A stretch of 64,000 nt of DNA, from assembly GCF_902459505.1 (NCBI RefSeq), contig NC_047101.1, positions 15,566,705 to 15,630,704 of the forward strand. The letters are read 5' to 3'. Positions within the stretch are counted from its first letter, which is position 1, and every line of letters begins with the position of its first letter. Source of the stretch: Geotrypetes seraphini. Taxonomy: Eukaryota; Chordata; Amphibia; Gymnophiona; Dermophiidae. The position numbers were made by a program, and so were the translations under genes. This document shows, in pieces, positions 23,683 through 35,000 of this stretch. The notes under the pieces were generated by a model, which worked only from the letters and a program-made list of their open reading frames with translations, was not told the origin of the DNA and ran no database searches.

Positions 23683-24920
23683 AGAAATGAACAGAATCTG
23701 TGAAAAAAAAAACACCCCAAACTTAAAAAAACAACTAAAAAAAAACATTGTCAGGATATTTATCTATTGTAAATCATTTCTGCTCTGAATCTTTAACAAG
23801 ACATTTTAGGAAATTTTATAAATCCTTTTGCAATAATGCATGAAATGAGAAAAGAAAGGCTGATGTGAACTTACAAAGGGACCCACTTGAATTTTCCAAA
23901 CCAGAAATCACACACAACTATGCTGTTTTCACTTTGAAGGAGCCAAATGGCATAACAGGACTAGGCATCTGGAACCTTAATCTTTTCTCTTGTGGTATAG
24001 TTTTTTTGTTTTCCAGATTTTACGAAAAGGTTTAATTTTGTGCCTATTGCTTGTTTGAACAGCTTGCCCTTGATGCCTTTAAAGCCGATGCGTGGTAGGA
24101 CCAACATATTTTCCATATAAAGAACAAGCAGGGTCTACGGAAGAACAGTGATAGAACAGAGCCACCCCCATGAAAGGCAAGCTCAAACTTTACCATGGCT
24201 GGCTTTTCTCTCTGACATAAACAGGAAAATTCACACCCGACCGATTTCTGCAGCCTTTTCCAGCATGCAACTCCTTTAAGGAGATATCCATGCTGTTTTT
24301 CAGCAGCAAGGTACCGTGGCACCCTATTGAATCAAGTGCACTAGTGATGAAATATTTTGCATTAGAACTCCAACATTAGTTATTTGCATCACTAAATAGT
24401 CAAGAGGTAGCTTTTGTTGGCTTATTTTTTCTTTACAGTAAGACATGCAGTAGTAGGATAAAGAGTTTTGGCAGTGGTTCAATGCTTTGTTGTGAATTAG
24501 GCAAAGTACTACCCTGGAAGATTTTTCACCCTCTGAAAGCTAATATTTGCATGTATAAGAAATGTTCTCCTTTTAGGATGTTTCTGCAGGCTTCATTACA
24601 CTTTGGGGGGTGACTTGTCTTTGGTAATAATTTTGCCTATCTGGACTAACAGAATCCATTAGAAGTTGGATTGATGGAACCAACTCTGACCAAGTTTGGA
24701 CTAAGGGTGGCGCCTATTTAAACTTGCAAGATCTTTTGCAAGATTTGAGGTCACTCATTTTTATGCGTGTCACTCACTCACCATGCAGTCCACTGGCAAA
24801 TTTATTTACATTCCTTCAGCAGCTGTGAATACCTGATCCTGTCAATCTTGATGCATGATAATGCAATTTTCTTTAGAAACAGGAAAAAAAAAAAAATCAG
24901 TGCCCTCTGCTTTCTTCAGA
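23683..24920 (+). other. Repeat-free stretch, possible 3' UTR of the alternative PWWP2A exon
   Basis: I recognise no repeat and no convincing open frame here. If the alternative exon is real, this is its UTR. The first strong AATAAA downstream is at 26826-26831, after two inserted DNA elements. Confidence 0.35.
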
Positions 24921-25262
24921 GTGGTGTATTGTAAAGTATGTGCCGTGGCACACTAGTGTGGCTCCTGAGATTTCAGGTGTGCCGTGACACACTGGCCAGG
25001 AGAGTCATCCACGCCGGTTGACTTCCTACACGACTCGCCATGAGAGGCACGCCCTGTAGGAATTCAGCCGGCGTGGACGACTCTCCTCCTGGCCAGTGTC
25101 TCTCCCCGCACCTCCAGGATCCCTCCACCGAAGCAGGTCGCGGCCAGATGGGCCTCCACACCTGCACGGACATCAACGCGATAATGTCAGCACACTTCCG
25201 GGTGCCTTCCGGCTGGGGCACTGGATTTAGTGTGCCGCCGGCCAGAAAGTTTTCGAGACACT
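24921..25262. mobile_element. GC-rich foldback repeat, hAT-like
   Basis: It has an inner palindrome GGAGAGTCATCCACGCCGG / CCGGCGTGGACGACTCTCC and ends near CAGAGTGG and AGACACTG. A partial relative (AGATGGGCCTCCACACCTG-like) lies at 15239-15465. The target duplication is unclear. Confidence 0.5.
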
Positions 25263-25420
25263 GCTTTAGAGGAAGAAGAAAGGGCCATTATGGAGAGAGG
25301 CACACTTTAAAGAGCTTAAAAAATAACTCATAAATAACATTTTGTGTATTACAGTACTAGTTTTTTCTCCAGCAGCTCTTGCAGAACTATAACATTATCC
25401 CAATGCACTGAGCGGGGTAT

Positions 25421-25800
25421 GCTTCTCCCTCCGTATTCGCGGTTTCCATATCTGTGGATTCGCTTATTCGCGATTTTTTGTATGCTGACTCTGCCCCCCA
25501 AAAAATTACATCATCACTAAAGTTCTTTTTCCTTTTGCTGTACCGATAAAAAAGTTTATCGCTTACCATTCATTCTGAAAATTGCTGCTTCCATGCTTTC
25601 TCCCACAAATTTGCTGCTTAACCAGCATCCATAGAGAGAAAGGCTTCTTCCCAGCATGCTTGCCTAATCCAAGCCCAGAAAAGTTATTTGCGGTTTCAAT
25701 AATAAAAATGAAGGCTTTTCTAAAAACCGCAAATAACATTAAAAAAGTTATTCATGGTTTTTCCATATTCGCGTCCACTGCGAATACGGAGGGAGAAGTG
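25421..25800. mobile_element. Tigger/pogo-like MITE
   Basis: GCTTCTCCCTCCGTATTCGC and CGAATACGGAGGGAGAAGTG are inverted ends bounded by TA (25419-25420, 25801-25802). No transposase remnant is seen. Confidence 0.82.
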
Positions 25801-26825
25801 TATATGCTTTTTAAACTACTTAGTTAAGTACTGGTATTTCTTGAAGCCAAATCAATTGAAGTCAACTAAGCATCTGAAGACTGACAAGATGCATCCAGTA
25901 CCCCTTCCCTGTTATTGCACCTACAAAAGGAGGGCTAGGTCTGAGACAAATAAGGCATGAGAACAAGGGTTGAGTTTGCTATACTGGAGGACAAAGGCCT
26001 GGCCTCTTTCATTCCTTTGGTTTTCAGCACAGTACCTTGTTTACTTAAAGGGTAAAAACACACTAAAGTTCTGGAAAGGACAGATCTGGTTAAAAAATAA
26101 ATAAATAACAGATACAAGTTCTGTTTAGAAAAACAAGTTTAAGCTTAAGGATGCAGTATGTATTTTAGGTGCTGATTTTAATTTATTTATAATATTGAAA
26201 GACTGTGTAGTTTTAGAAAACACTAAATTATTGTACACTAGATTTCTTATTCCTTTTATTTTTCAGAGTAAGAAGCAAACTTTTTGTGTTTTCATAAGAC
26301 TATAAAAATCTTTTGAGCTTTTTTTTTCCTCCTAATTGGAGGCCGAGGGTGGGGCTGGCCCTTCTCTGATCTAGCCCCTGAGGTGCAGGTGACCTAGGAT
26401 TCTGAAATACAGCATAATGGTCATTTTATAGTTTGGCAAATATTCATTGGGGATGGGAGAGCTTAAGAAGGGGAGGGGGTAATACATTAGAAAACAAACT
26501 TGGTAAACATGTTAACCTTTGAAAACCCACTACTTTTCCCCCCTGTAGTTATTTTGATCCAATTTTTTTTTTTTTGCTAAATGAACTTGTCGTCAGGGAT
26601 GTTTAACAATGTAGACGTTACAGTGCTGTATTTTTGCTTTCCACTGTTTTGCTTTAGCTGCTTAATATTTAAGCTGTGTTCCACCCATCCTTTTTTTTTT
26701 TAAAAAAAAGTATTTTGAACAGCCACTTTGCCTTCTTCATTTCATAGACTTGAAAAGGATGAAATAATTGGTTTCAGGTTTGCTCAAGAGTTAAATGTGG
26801 AAGAATGTTGTGTAACATTTATTCA

Positions 26826-26831
26826 AATAAA
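26826..26831 (+). terminator. Candidate polyadenylation signal for the distal PWWP2A 3' UTR
   Basis: AATAAA is followed by the T-rich sequence GTCTTGATTTTTC. It lies about 3.1 kb after the candidate alternative stop, in AT-rich sequence without obvious repeats. It could be incidental. Confidence 0.3.
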
Positions 26832-26849
26832 GTCTTGATTTTTCTTAAA

Positions 26850-27905
26850 TATTATGGCTGCAGTTTCTCCTGGATCTTATGGGTATTGTTTTCTTTAGCC
26901 TGGCATCGGACACTAGGTACAGTCACCCACTATGTTTGTAAGGGCTATCCCAGAATCTTTGCAGATCAACCAGAATACATTGCTCAGGGTGACACAATTC
27001 ACAACAGAACACATTCATAGCTGTGTATTGTGCTCACTGTAGAATGCAAAGCTTTATTTCTAAGAGGGACTTGATTAGAGTAAAATCTGGACCCCTAGAC
27101 CCGCACCCAGTTCTACCCATCCACGCTCCATTATGCCCCCAATCCCGCTCTAGCCTCATCCCATCCCAGTCCCTGCTCAACGCGAGTTCGAGGAAGCTTT
27201 TCAAAACCAGGACAAAATGCCAGGTTTTAAAAAGCCATCCGGACCCCTGGACATGTCCTCGAAAAGGAAGACATGTCTGGGGAAATGCAGACTGTCTGGT
27301 AACCCTAGACTTGATGCACTACTGAATCTTTACTTATAGATGCTCATTTCCAACAGCAAAGGCACTTTAAAGTGGTATGCAAGATCAATATGTCTTCAGT
27401 TGCTGGCCTGAGAGTAAAAGGCAGGAAATCGATGTCCTCATAGCAATCCATGTGAAGCCCTCTCCCTCAACCAGAATTAACAGAGGCTTTGTCCATAAGG
27501 CATACCAGTATCACGTACCACTTTAATAAAAAAGGAATAAATTTGATACCTGCCAAACATGCTTATTTATGATTATAAATTTATCATCCCCCCTTCATAC
27601 TTACACAAGTAACTGCAATGTACACCACAAAAGAATATGTTGTAGATCTTGCCAAAACAAGCAATATTTGTGGCCTTAGTTCTTGCTGATAAGGAGAAAA
27701 AAACCTACAAACACGAAAGGGGTTTCCAAAAAACCAGCCAATGGTGTACCTATCCATATCATCAGTAGGAGACTAAAAGAACAGGATCGTGTTTTACAAT
27801 AAAAAAAACAAAAACTGGGCTATTCATTTTTTAGAACTCTGAACATGTACTATATTGCTACTGGTTTTTAGTAAAAGATACAAAATTTTAAAAAAATTAT
27901 TGAAA
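26850..27905. other. Intergenic sequence, nothing recognised
   Basis: Low-copy-looking sequence with no gene, tRNA or nameable repeat. Confidence 0.35.
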
Positions 27906-27909
27906 ACGA

Positions 27910-28046
27910 TCCCCCTCTTTTACTAATGTGTAGCGCTGGCAGTGGCGGTAATTGCTCCAATGCTCATAGAATACGTATGAGCATCGGAGCAGTTACTGTC
28001 GCTGCTGGTGCTAAAACCCACGCTATGCATTAGTAAAGGAGGGGGT
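27910..28046. mobile_element. Harbinger-like foldback MITE
   Basis: CCCCCTCTTTTACTAATG pairs with CATTAGTAAAGGAGGGGG. The inner arms are GTAATTGCTCCAATGCTCA and TGAGCATCGGAGCAGTTAC. Confidence 0.8.
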
Positions 28047-28886
28047 ATTTCTTTTGGAACAAGATTAAGAATACAGGGAATCTTGAAATAAAGATAACTA
28101 ATCAGAACAAGTAAAATAGATTTTAAACATGGCAGTATGTCACACTTAGAGCTAGGATATTCTGTAATAGGCAGCATTATTTCAATACTACTGTGGCAAA
28201 TGTACTTTATACCTACAGATATTGCCCTGAAAAAAGCGAATAAAGGTTGAAAAACACAGAATCAAATAAAAGACAGAGCAGAACAGAAACCCTCCTTTGG
28301 CTCGCGTGCAGAAGGGAAGCCCTGCAGGTGGCAGTAGAGCTCCCTAGGAAATAAGAGGGTCAGAGAAAAAAAGCCAGAGTGGATTCCTTCTGTCTATAGC
28401 TTGTGGCCATGGGGAGATAACCCGTTTGTCTAGAATGACACACAGGTACACTAGATGAGTTTGAGCCCACCAGGACAGATAGGGAAATATGATAAAGTAC
28501 CTGAATGTAAAACCACTTAGGATATAAGTGGTATATAAATAACAAATAATGCACTGGAAGCAGTTAGATTTCTAACCCTAGGCTCCCACAATACTTTATA
28601 TTGACAATCTAGGCACCTATTAAAATACTTAGAGCCAGGAAAATTTTCTTCATACTTTGCTCTCCTATTTTATTTTAGTCTGCTTTTGTGAATTTTAGGT
28701 GGCCAAATTAGCATGGCTCCTATGATTTTTCCAGCTCGACTGAAGAATAATAAAAAAAATAAAATAAAAGATCTTAGTGACTATAAAACCCCATCTTACA
28801 CTGAACATCCAGGTCAGGCCATGTTCAATTCCTATTGTAAGAGTTCTGCTAAATGAAGAAACTCGTGTAAAATAGATACAAGGATA

Positions 28887-29330
28887 TAAGAACATAAGTA
28901 ATGCCTCTGCTGGGTCAGACCAGAGCTCCATCATGCCCAGCAGTCCGCTACGTGGCGGCCTATCAGGTCCAGGACCTGTATAGTAATCCTCAATCTATCC
29001 CCTTCTATCCCCTTTTCCTTCAGGAAATCATCCAATCCCTTCTTGAACCCCAAAACCGTACTCTGTCCTATCACGCCCTCTGGAAGCGCATTCCAGGTGT
29101 CCACCACCGAAGAACTTCCTAGCATTGGTTCTGAATCTGTCCCCTTTTAATTTTTCCAAATGCCCTCTCGTTCTCGAAAGTTAGATGAATCTGTCCCTCT
29201 CCACTTTCTCTATGCCCTTCATGATCTTGTAAGTCTCTATCATATCATATCATATCTAAGTCTCTGCTTCTCCAGGGAAAAGAGCCCCAGTTTCTCCAAT
29301 CTTTCAGCACATCCAACGGGAGCCACAATT
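28887..29330 (-). mobile_element. CR1-type LINE, 3' part of reverse transcriptase and tail
   Basis: Inverted tail AACATAAGTAATGCC at the left, then minus-strand codons for a decayed TPGNALPEGVIG...TVLGFKKGLDDFL-like C-terminus. It is the same subfamily as 42818-43376. A small ATCAT expansion lies at about 29239-29253. Confidence 0.75.
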
Positions 29331-30009
29331 TTAAGAAGATTATGTGCTCAAATTTAGCTTTGCTGCAGCCAGGATGTAGGTTCCTGCCTGCAGCAACAAG
29401 ACAGAAGACCCATCAGCTGTGAAAAGGGCAAATTAAGTTAACTCTGGACCCTCTTCCCAGTTCTCACTGGGGTGGGAGGCAGAAGCAACTCCTTAATTGA
29501 CAGCCTGAGCCTATCTGGTAGTACCATGACCCTGCCGCTAAGAGGTCTGCTTGCCATTTTGATCTGGGCACCCATCAAACATCTGTTTCCCCACTACCAG
29601 GTATACCCAATAAAAGATGGGGTGGGTGGGGAATCATTTTTATTTTGCACATGCCTTATGCCCGATACCCTAGATCCCAACTGGGAAATGGCACTTGTGC
29701 TTGCCTTGGGGCAGATACAAAAGCCAATGTGGATTTTATTTTTTTTAAATCAAGTATACCTACTGTAAAATGGGAAGGACACATCTATTTTTCAGACATG
29801 CCAAAACCACACTCTTTACTGCTCTCCCTCTAGATTTTGCAGGCTGCCTGAACCTCCCCGGACTACTTTTTGCAGGCTAGTTTATGGGCTGTTACACTCG
29901 TTTGCCATTTAAGCTGAAATATTATGTTACTGAGCTGACGCGGTTTGAATGGGATTATCAAAAAGAATCCTAAAAACCCTGTTTGCCTGAGGTGATCCTG
30001 TAGTACAGA

Positions 30010-30190
30010 ATAGAGCACTTACTGGTGTTCTAAACTGTTGTCCTAGTGGTCTACTGGTGACGTAGAGCAGGAATGATCTTCCTATGCTCCTGCCCCGTGC
30101 AAAGCCGTCATCAAAATGGCTGCTGTGAATTCCCGAGTTCTCGTTGTAGTCTCAAGACTACAATGAGAACTCGCGGCAGCCATTTTGATG
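30010..30190. mobile_element. Foldback repeat containing CAAAATGGCTGC
   Basis: ATCAAAATGGCTGCTGTGA at 30111-30129 and CGGCAGCCATTTTGATG at 30174-30190 form arms around GTTCTCGTTGTAGTCTC / GACTACAATGAGAAC. Related copies lie at 17570-17690 and 33226-33460. Confidence 0.65.
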
Positions 30191-30489
30191 TTAACCGACA
30201 ATTTGTTGAACGCATAAAATTTTGGTTCTACACTAAGGCATGACACAATAAGCACATGACCATGAAATAATGGGTTAAAAAAGTGAACTAGCATCCAGTC
30301 CACTTTTTTTTTTTTTTTTTGCATCATGCTTTCTCTCTGGACCTCAAGTGTTGCCCTTAAAGACTGACTATTCGTCCTTATCAAACCCTGCCAGCCAATC
30401 AGATGTGCAGAAAGCAGTTTGATTAAACCAGGGACCTTCTAAATGGCACTACACATTGGCACCAGGCCAGCAAGAACTATTTTGCAGTA

Positions 30490-31235
30490 ACATAAGAATA
30501 ATCATATTTGGTCAGATCAATGGTCTAACCAGCCCAGTGGTCTCAAACTTGCGGCCTGCCAGGTACTATTTTGCGGCTTGCGGTCTGTACTAGTGCTGCC
30601 CGCTCTTTGCAGTGTCCTCTGGCTTCCCCCCTGGCCTCCAGCCCTTAACTTCAGATAATTACCGGAGCCTGCAGAGAGGATTGTTGGTACTGTAGCGATC
30701 CTTGCAGGCAGCCGTTGTCCTCAGCATCACGTTACCTCTGCCGCGATCCTGCCCCTGACATCAGAGGAGGGGGCGGGACTGCGGCAGAGGGAATGTGCTG
30801 CGGAGGCCGATGGCAGCCTGCAAGGAACGTTACAGCACCGGTGATCCTCTCTGCAGGCTGCGGTAATTAGTTGAAACTAAGACAGGGAGGCCAGGGGGGA
30901 AGCTGGAGGATGCTGCATAGAAGAAGGGAGCATGCAGGCCTTCAAGGGGGGGGGGGAAGATTTAGAAACTATAAAGAGTTTTACCTCATGCAAAATTGTC
31001 ATTTCTTTAATAAGACATTAACTATATTTTCTGCGGCCCTCCAAGTACCTACAAATCCAAAATGTGGCCCTGCAAAGGATTTGAGTGAGACCACTGATCT
31101 AGCCCAGTATCCTATTTCCAACAGTGGCCAATCCAGGTTACAAGTACCAGGCAGAAACCCAAAGAGTAGCAACATTCCATGCTGCCGATCCAGGGCAAGC
31201 AGTGGCTTCCTCCCCCTCCCCCCTTGTCTGTCAAT
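30490..31235 (-). mobile_element. CR1-type LINE tail split by a hAT-like element
   Basis: 30490-30538 (inverted CR1 tail, TTTGGTCAGATCAATGGTCT) resumes at 31086 (ATCTAGCCCAGTATCCTATT) and runs to about 31235. The inserted element at 30539-31085 starts CAGTGGTCTCAAACTTGCGG and ends GATTTGAGTGAGACCACTG. Confidence 0.7.
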
Positions 31236-31595
31236 AGGAACAAGTGATTAAGGTGTAGGTGAATCTCATGCATGTGTATTTTCTATAGCTTCTCACACAA
31301 CTGCCAGTTTTCTAGCTTTGGATATAGCACATTTTTCTATGGTAAACCTACAAGGCATACCAAGAAAAAGCTTTTATTACCAAGAACAAGTACTTAAAGG
31401 GCCATCACAACTTTTGGTTTTGCATCAAATACATGCAGCTAATCACATCTAGTGTAAGGATAATACACTTAACCAGATAGTTCTGTATTTCTTTCTTGTA
31501 AAATTACCTCCCAAAATAATTCTTAGTATACACATCTCATCCTGAGGCTGTGCCGATCTTATAACACTTGCTGCCTTTGACATTGTTTTAAGTAT

Positions 31596-31931
31596 TTTAT
31601 TCCAACTCATTCATAAATGAAACATCTTCCTCTGCTGATGAGCAGACACAAACTTGTGTCCCATTTCTTGGTTATGGCAGTGTGAGGAGGCAACGAATAA
31701 GTAAAAGTCACACAAATGAAAAAGCCTCCGATCACCACAAAGGCAGATCCCATCATCAGTAAGTCCTAGAATTCCTGTACATATTACAGCTTCAGGACAG
31801 AGCATGAAGAGTCTGTTTTTTGTTGCAATAAATACCTATATGGGTTTAACATCAAAGAAATTGTTTTCTGGGTGCTGCAGGCAATATTACTGCAAATTCC
31901 TCCCACGTCACGTGATTCAGTCAAGTTCTTG
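31596..31931 (-). other. TTC1: TTC1 3' untranslated region
   Basis: Repeat-free sequence follows the stop. On the minus strand an AATAAA hexamer occupies 31601-31596, a plausible cleavage signal about 330 bases after the stop. Confidence 0.5.
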
Positions 31932-32068
31932 TTATCTGTTGTTATTGTTGGGGTTTTGCACAAAATTGATAGAATATGAGCCACTTGTGGAATCCTTATT
32001 GACCTGAAAGTTAGCTGTAGACAGTCCAAATGGTCGGAGCACCAAGTTCCCAAGATCTTTCAGCTTAC
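31932..32068 (-). CDS. TTC1: TTC1 exon 7 coding part (residues 286-330) and stop
   Basis: The acceptor TACTGTAG ends at 32069. The 137-bp coding part encodes GKLKDLGNLVLRPFGLSTAN, then FQVNKDSTSGSYSINFVQNP and NNNNR, with stop TAA at 31934-31932. The carboxyl end is nearly identical to my recollection of the mammalian one. Confidence 0.95.
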
Positions 32069-35000
32069 CTACAGTAGAACAAACCAGAAAAATGCAACCA
32101 TATTACCTTGAGATTTTCTCAGTAAAGCCCAGGTTCAGTATCCTATCCTACCCCTCAAGATTCAAAATACAAGCAGGGATTGTTAAATACCTGCAAATTA
32201 TCATTAAAGAATCTTGGTATTTAACAGAATCTAATCTAATCTAATCCTTAGGTTTTTATACCGCATCATCTCCACGTTTGTAGAGCTCGACGCGGTTTAC
32301 AGTAGGAGAAATAGGAAGGAACTACAACAGAGGGTTAGAGGTAGAAGTGTGAAGAAAATTTAGAGGACTTGGGATGCCAAGATTTAAGAGTTTCCTTGAT
32401 TCCTAAGTTGGAGGGAGACTTACATTTTTTGAGAAAAGCCAGGTTTTCAGATGTTTGCGGAAAACTTGGAGAGAGCTCAAGTTCCGAAGAGGGGAGGTAA
32501 GGTTGTTCCAGAGCTCAGTGATTTTGAAGTGGAGGGAGGTCCCTAGCTTTCCTGTGTGGGAAATGCCTTTTAGCGAGGGGAAGGATAGTTTTAATTTGTG
32601 GGAGAGTCTGGTGGTATTAGGGTTTGAGGAATTCCAAGAAAGAGGGATAAAGGGAGGGAGGATACCTTTTTGGATTTTGAAAGTTAAACAGGCGCATTTA
32701 TAGTGAATCAATGAGAAGGACCTGTGATGTTCTATAATATGTATTTTTTTAGAAACAGTTCTGGGAGCTAATTCTAGATATGGGTTTGGGATAAGACTAT
32801 GCAGTGGATGCGAGTTGTTTCCCTGCCCAAATTTAGCATAACAAAACAAAGATGTAAAGTTTGCTGGGCAGTTATACTTCTGCAAACTTTCCCCATAAAA
32901 TCCATAATGGCAAAAATACCCATGGGATTTTGCACCTGGGCAGGTTTTTTTTAGAAACTAAATATTAAGGAATCTATTCATCTGATCTGACGATGAGAGA
33001 GAGAGGTGTGTCAAATAGCTACTCAAGAAGGCTAGGCAAACTTGCTTAAGAAAAAGAAGCCGAAACTGAATCTGCAGCCAAAATTCAACACATGGTTTCA
33101 ATCAAAACTAAAACATGGTACCAGCATGTCCTGCCCCTCTCCTAAAGACAGGCATGTCCCAGTTCAACTCCCCTGAACAAAAAAACAGGACCCCCAAACC
33201 AAAAATAAGTCCCCTACCTTTTATACCCTGGTGGTCTAGTGGCCTCATTGGGGCAGGAGTGATCCCTCAGTTATTCCTCTCCATGCTTGCTCCACAGTCA
33301 CAATGTCTGTCATGACTTTCTCACAGACTCGCTGGAGGTCGTGGTAGCCATTTTGAGATTGGAGCCAGCAAGGACAGGAACCGGCATAAACGAGCAACTG
33401 GGGGATTGCTTCTGCCTTGGATGAGACCACCAGGATTTAAAAGGTAGGTCCGGGAAGGAGAGACGTTGGCATTTTGGGCCAAAACAAAATAAGCCAAATT
33501 CAAATTTCATGCCGGTTTTGGCGTCAAAACCAAAACTCAACTAGCCTCTCATGTACCTTTTTGTTACCATGCATTATTTTACATACAGTATATAACCTGT
33601 GGGATTAACTATATAAAAGAGGTCATGTGAATAATCCTTTATTTAAAAAAAACCAAAACAAAAAAAACCCAACCAATAACTGCCCTCATAGTGGTTCGAG
33701 TGCTCTCAGTCCCCTTTAATCAAAGATAGGGAAACTGCACTGCCTGTTAACATTAGTGACAAAATGTCAAAAATGGTTGCCCAGCTGAAAATTGAGAGAG
33801 GCAGGTGGTACATTAATCAATTTACTGAGGCACGAGCTTTTAAGGATCAAGAGTCCACTTTGTCAGATGCATGCAGTGACGCTCAGTACATGGGTAAGAT
33901 ATATTGGAAAATATATGGGGGGAGAGAGGGATAGAAAAATTGTAAAAGCAGAGCAGAGTATGCAAACAGAGAGATAATGGCTGCATAGTTGGCTGCTGTG
34001 ATGGATGAGAGAGAACAAAGAAGGATGATCTCAAGAGTAGTTAAGTCCATTCAAACTTGTAGTGTGCCATGAATACATAATACTATCACCTTAGGCTTGA
34101 ATAGTAATAAAGTTCAATTCAGCAATTTCATGCTGGAATTTCTCCTCTGACATTCCTATGGAGGAATATTACACCTTAAAGTCTGGGAGAGTGTCCTGGA
34201 ATTACAGAATGACACGGGGACAAATTTGTCCCCTTAGGAACTCAATTTCCCCATCCCATCCCTGTGAGTTTTGTCGCTGTCACTGTCCCATTCCTGTAAG
34301 CTCTGCCTTAACCACACAAACCTCGAACCCTTATGATTTTAAAGTGTTTGAGGCTTGTGCAGATGAGGGCGGAGCTTAGGCATTGGTGGAATGAGGCATT
34401 ATGACATCACAATCTGAGCTCTAGAATGTTGCTGCTTAGGATTTTAAAGTGTTTGAGGCTTGTGCAGATGAGGATGGAGCTTAGGCATTGGTGGAATGAG
34501 GCATTATGACATCACAATCTGAACTCTAGAATGTTGCTACTTAGGATTTGAAAGTGTTTGAGGCTTGTGCAGATGAGGACGGAGCTCAGGCATTGGTGGA
34601 ATGAGGCATTATGACATCACAATCTGAACTCTAGAATGTTGCTACTTATGATTTTATAGTATTTGAGGCTTGTGCAGATGAGGATGAAGCAAGGGGCAGG
34701 AAAAGACATGGGAATGGGAAAATGAGTTCCTGTGGGAACAGAGAAAAATTTGGACCCGTGTCATTCTCTACCTCAGGGGTGTCAAAGTCCCTCCTCGAGG
34801 GCCGCAATCCAGTCGGGTTTTCAGTATTTCCCCAATAAATATGCATGAGATCTATTAGCATACAATGAAAGCATTGCATGCAAATAGATCTCATACATAT
34901 TCATTGGTGAAATCCTGAAAACCTGACTGGATTGCGGCCCTCGAGGAGGGACTTTGACACCCCTGCTCTATCTGGAATGCTGAAATTCTCCCTACTGATT

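Noticed and set aside
34344-34698. Possible CRISPR-like array
   Set aside because: Units are contiguous 105-bp tandem copies without spacers, inside a transposon in vertebrate DNA.
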